From positions 1 to 9,024 of the forward strand of contig CAKKPR010000159.1 in NCBI GenBank assembly GCA_919901705.1: a stretch of DNA of 9,024 nucleotides. Direction: 5' to 3'. The position numbers were made by a program, and so were the translations under genes. This document shows, in pieces, positions 6,986 to 9,024 of the stretch. This stretch comes from Thermodesulfovibrionales bacterium. Its GTDB lineage: Bacteria; Nitrospirota; Thermodesulfovibrionia; Thermodesulfovibrionales; UBA1546. The notes beneath the pieces were generated by a model. The model was given only the letters and a program-made list of their open reading frames with translations. It ran no database searches and had not been told where the DNA came from. Numbering within the stretch: the first letter of the stretch is position 1; each line of letters starts with the position of its first letter.

Positions 6986-7011
6986 AGCTATCAGCTTTCA
7001 GCAATTAGCTG
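6986..7011 (+). repeat. AGCTATCAGCTTTCAGC repeat copy after groEL
   Basis: AGCTATCAGCTTTCAGC (6986-7002) is followed by a related AGCTGG; CAGCT (6992-6996) can pair with AGCTG (7007-7011). It closely matches the copy between groES and groEL (16 of 17) and shares AGCTATCAG with 4945-4953 before groES. It lies between the groEL stop and the terminator and is probably a degenerate member of a dispersed intergenic repeat family. Confidence 0.5.
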
Positions 7012-7030
7012 GCAGCAAGACAAAAATAGG

Positions 7031-7057
7031 AAAGGGCGTGCTCTGCACGCCCTTTTT
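7031..7057 (+). terminator. Rho-independent terminator of the groES-groEL operon
   Basis: AAAGGGCGTGC (7031-7041) pairs perfectly over 11 bp with GCACGCCCTTT (7045-7055) around the loop TCT, and the stem runs into TTTTT (7053-7057). This is a textbook intrinsic terminator 50 bases after the groEL stop. The adenines before the stem might make it partly active in the opposite direction, but no minus-strand gene needs it. Confidence 0.93.
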
Positions 7058-7069
7058 ATTGTGTGACTC

Positions 7070-7089
7070 ATTGACTGCTTTGTGTCAAT
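7070..7089. promoter_or_regulatory. Inverted repeat upstream of mltG, candidate operator or -35 region
   Basis: ATTGAC (7070-7075), eight bases, then GTCAAT (7084-7089) is a perfect 6-bp inverted repeat just after the groEL terminator and 18 bases before the mltG start. TTGACT (7071-7076) inside the left arm resembles a -35 box, but no good -10 follows at 16-18 bases. It may be the mltG promoter region or a regulator site. The evidence is only the symmetry and position. Confidence 0.3.
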
Positions 7090-7107
7090 TCTGGCATTCT
7101 AAATAAA

Positions 7108-8193
7108 GTGGGAAAGAATATCATAGCCATACTTCTGAGCCTTATATTTCTCTATCTAATATATATAGCAATAGAATTCCTGGTTCCATTGCCAAACGGG
7201 ACAAAGACCAAGGAGATACAGATACCGCAGGGAGCAACATTCAGACAGGCGGTTGAAATCCTTGGAAAAGAAAATCTCATAAGGGACAAAAGCATTTTCC
7301 TCTTTATAGGCAGACTTACCGGGTTGCACAGAAAAATAAGGGCGGGTTACTATTCGATCACAGGCTCCATGAACCCGCTGGATGTTTTAATCCTCTTAAA
7401 GAACGGCCAGATTATAGAATATGACATAACAGTGGTGGAAGGGGATTCTCTGCTGGAGATAAGAGAAAAACTTGTCGAGAAAAACATTGTGGACAGACAG
7501 ACATTCAGAAAGATTGCGAGGGATAGTGATTTTTTAAAGTCATTTAATATTGATGCTCCGTCAATCGAGGGATATCTTTTCCCTGATACATATAAACTGC
7601 CTAAGGGAATAGAGGCTGAGAATGCCCTTGCCATGATGATAAACAGCATGCGTGCGAAATATTCAGCTAAATTACGGGAAAGGGCAGCAGAACTTGGACT
7701 CACAGAGAACGAGGTTCTTACGCTCGCATCCATAATTGAAAAAGAGGCAATCATAAACAGTGAAAGGCCCTTGATATCGGCTGTCTATCACAACAGGCTT
7801 AAAAAAAGGATGCTGTTGCAGGCAGACCCGACCGCAGTTTATGGCATAAAGAGTTCAAAGGAAAGAATAACCATGAGTGATCTCAAGCGTAAAACCCCGT
7901 ATAACACATACGTTATTAAGGGCCTGCCGCCGGGGCCTATTGCCTCGCCAGGCATCAAATCAATTGAGGCGGCATTGTATCCTGCAGATGAGAGATATCT
8001 TTATTTTGTATCAAACAATGACGGCACGCATCAGTTCTCTGTCACATCAGAAGAACATATAGCTGCGGTGAAGGCATACAGGGAGATGAGAAAGATAGAT
8101 AAAGAGATAGAGAAGCTGAAAGAGAAGGAAAAACAGAAAGAGATAGAAAAAGAGAAAAATAATAACGGGGTGAAGGTTAATGGGCGCTCGTAA
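7108..8193 (+). CDS. mltG: Endolytic murein transglycosylase MltG (YceG-like)
   Basis: MltG is an inner-membrane lytic transglycosylase that cleaves nascent glycan strands inside the chain and is thought to end their elongation. The 361-residue protein has one N-terminal membrane segment (about 4-28) and a LysM-like region (about 34-100, including IPQGATFRQAVEIL). The YceG catalytic domain follows, with IEGYLFPDTY (153-162), ASIIEKEA (207-214, containing the catalytic Glu, E211 or E213), VYHNRLKKRMLLQADPT (226-242) and YNTYVIKGLPPGPIASPG (265-282). The C-terminus (about 331-354) is an unusual Lys/Glu-rich stretch. GTG at 7108 is the first usable codon after an in-frame TGA at 7072-7074 and sits right before the membrane segment, but lacks a clear SD. 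It is separated from groEL by a terminator and overlaps ispG by 14 bases, so those two form an operon. Confidence 0.93.
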   Translation: MGKNIIAILLSLIFLYLIYIAIEFLVPLPNGTKTKEIQIPQGATFRQAVEILGKENLIRDKSIFLFIGRLTGLHRKIRAGYYSITGSMNPLDVLILLKNGQIIEYDITVVEGDSLLEIREKLVEKNIVDRQTFRKIARDSDFLKSFNIDAPSIEGYLFPDTYKLPKGIEAENALAMMINSMRAKYSAKLRERAAELGLTENEVLTLASIIEKEAIINSERPLISAVYHNRLKKRMLLQADPTAVYGIKSSKERITMSDLKRKTPYNTYVIKGLPPGPIASPGIKSIEAALYPADERYLYFVSNNDGTHQFSVTSEEHIAAVKAYREMRKIDKEIEKLKEKEKQKEIEKEKNNNGVKVNGRS

Positions 8194-9024
8194 GAAAACA
8201 TGTACGATTTATGTCGGAAAGGTTCCTGTTGGCGGCGGACACTCAATCAGTGTTCAGTCAATGACCAAGACAGACACGAGGGATGTAAAGGCAACAGTAA
8301 AACAGATTAAGGGACTGGAAAAAGCCGGTTGCGAGATTATAAGGCTTGCTGTGCCTGATATGGATGCGGCAAAGGCATTGGGCAAAATAAAAAAATCCGT
8401 AAACATACCAATGATATCAGATATCCATTTTGACTGGAGGCTTGCACTTGAGGCAATAAAGCAGGGAGTTGACGGCTTGAGGATAAATCCCGGCAATATC
8501 GGCGCCGGCTGGAAAGTGAAAGAAGTTGTTGCAGGTGCAAAGGATAAGGGATTGCCTATCCGGATAGGCGTAAATGCAGGTTCACTGGATAAAAGACTTC
8601 TCGGGAAGTACGGGCATCCAACACCTCAGGCCCTTGTAGAAAGTGCAACAGGGCATATAAATATTCTGGAGGGATTAAAGTTCAGGGACATAAAGGTCTC
8701 TCTCAAGGCATCGAATGTGCCAACCACTGTTGAGGCATACAGGCTGTTTTCAAGGAAATTTAAATATCCATTGCATGTGGGTATATCAGAGGCAGGGCTG
8801 CCGTCAACCGGCATTATAAAAAGCGCTGTGGGTATAGGCATATTACTTTCAGAGGGCATAGGAGATACCATCAGGGTTTCACTGACTGCAGAGCCTGTTG
8901 AAGAGATAAGGGTGGCTTACGGGATATTGAGTGCTCTCGGTTTAAGAAAAAGGGGCGCTGAGATAATCTCATGTCCTACCTGCGGCAGGTGCAATATTAA
9001 TCTGAAAGGGCTTGCTGCGAAGGT
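8180..9024 (+). CDS. ispG: 4-hydroxy-3-methylbut-2-enyl diphosphate synthase IspG (GcpE), 5' part, runs off right edge
   Basis: IspG is the penultimate MEP-pathway enzyme, a [4Fe-4S] protein converting methylerythritol cyclodiphosphate to HMBPP, the precursor step for isoprenoids including undecaprenyl phosphate. The first 281 codons are present with no stop. Recognisable pieces are VGGGHSISVQSMTKTDT (17-33), MISDIHFDWRLAL (78-90), GLRINPGNIG (99-108), RIGVNAGSLD (128-137), LGISEAG-like HVGISEAG (199-206) and ISCPTCGRC (263-271). C265 and C268 are the first two cluster ligands by family comparison; the remaining ligand or ligands lie past the edge. The start ATG lies inside the end of mltG (14-base overlap). 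GGGGTGA (8167-8173) is a good SD six bases upstream. It has the short bacterial form, with no sign so far of the large plant/Chlamydia insertion. Confidence 0.95.
   Translation, partial: MGARKKTCTIYVGKVPVGGGHSISVQSMTKTDTRDVKATVKQIKGLEKAGCEIIRLAVPDMDAAKALGKIKKSVNIPMISDIHFDWRLALEAIKQGVDGLRINPGNIGAGWKVKEVVAGAKDKGLPIRIGVNAGSLDKRLLGKYGHPTPQALVESATGHINILEGLKFRDIKVSLKASNVPTTVEAYRLFSRKFKYPLHVGISEAGLPSTGIIKSAVGIGILLSEGIGDTIRVSLTAEPVEEIRVAYGILSALGLRKRGAEIISCPTCGRCNINLKGLAAK

Overview
This 9,024-base window is ordinary bacterial chromosome carrying seven protein genes, two of them cut by the window edges. No rRNA, tRNA, CRISPR array, insertion sequence or phage gene was seen, and no gene-free stretch exceeds about 190 bases. 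Moderate-to-low GC, a GroESL operon under CIRCE control, a deltaproteobacterial/Nitrospirota-style zinc-ribbon plus receiver protein, and MltG and IspG of Gram-negative type suggest a Nitrospirota or deltaproteobacteria-like organism. That placement is an impression from protein style, not a phylogeny.

Left part, minus strand: a 5' fragment of a DUF2971-family gene runs off the left edge (start at base 141). It lies downstream of a full-length glnE (3127 to 290), the two-domain glutamine synthetase adenylyltransferase/adenylyl-removase. The 148 bases between them are AT-rich, with no convincing terminator.

Middle, plus strand: divergent from glnE across a 78-base gap lies a two-gene operon. 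It encodes a rhomboid intramembrane serine protease (TTG start) and, overlapping it by 4 bases, a zinc-ribbon/receiver-like protein with a conserved but uncharacterised C-terminal domain (GTG start with a strong SD). The receiver keeps its phospho-acceptor Asp but has lost other active-site residues, so it is the least understood protein here.

Next comes the heat-shock operon groES-groEL. It has a sigma-70-type promoter overlapping a perfect CIRCE operator (HrcA target), an 8-bp GC-rich hairpin in the leader, and a strong intrinsic terminator after groEL. Short related sequences of the form AGCTATCAGCTTTCAGC occur before groES, between the genes and after groEL.

Right part, plus strand: mltG (endolytic murein transglycosylase, GTG start) overlaps by 14 bases the start of ispG (MEP isoprenoid pathway), which runs off the right edge. 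Both serve envelope synthesis: IspG feeds isoprenoids, including the undecaprenyl carrier, and MltG trims new glycan strands.

I did not find a clear new biological system. The best leads are the degenerate zinc-ribbon/receiver protein coupled to a rhomboid protease, the groESL-flanking repeats, and the hairpin under CIRCE.
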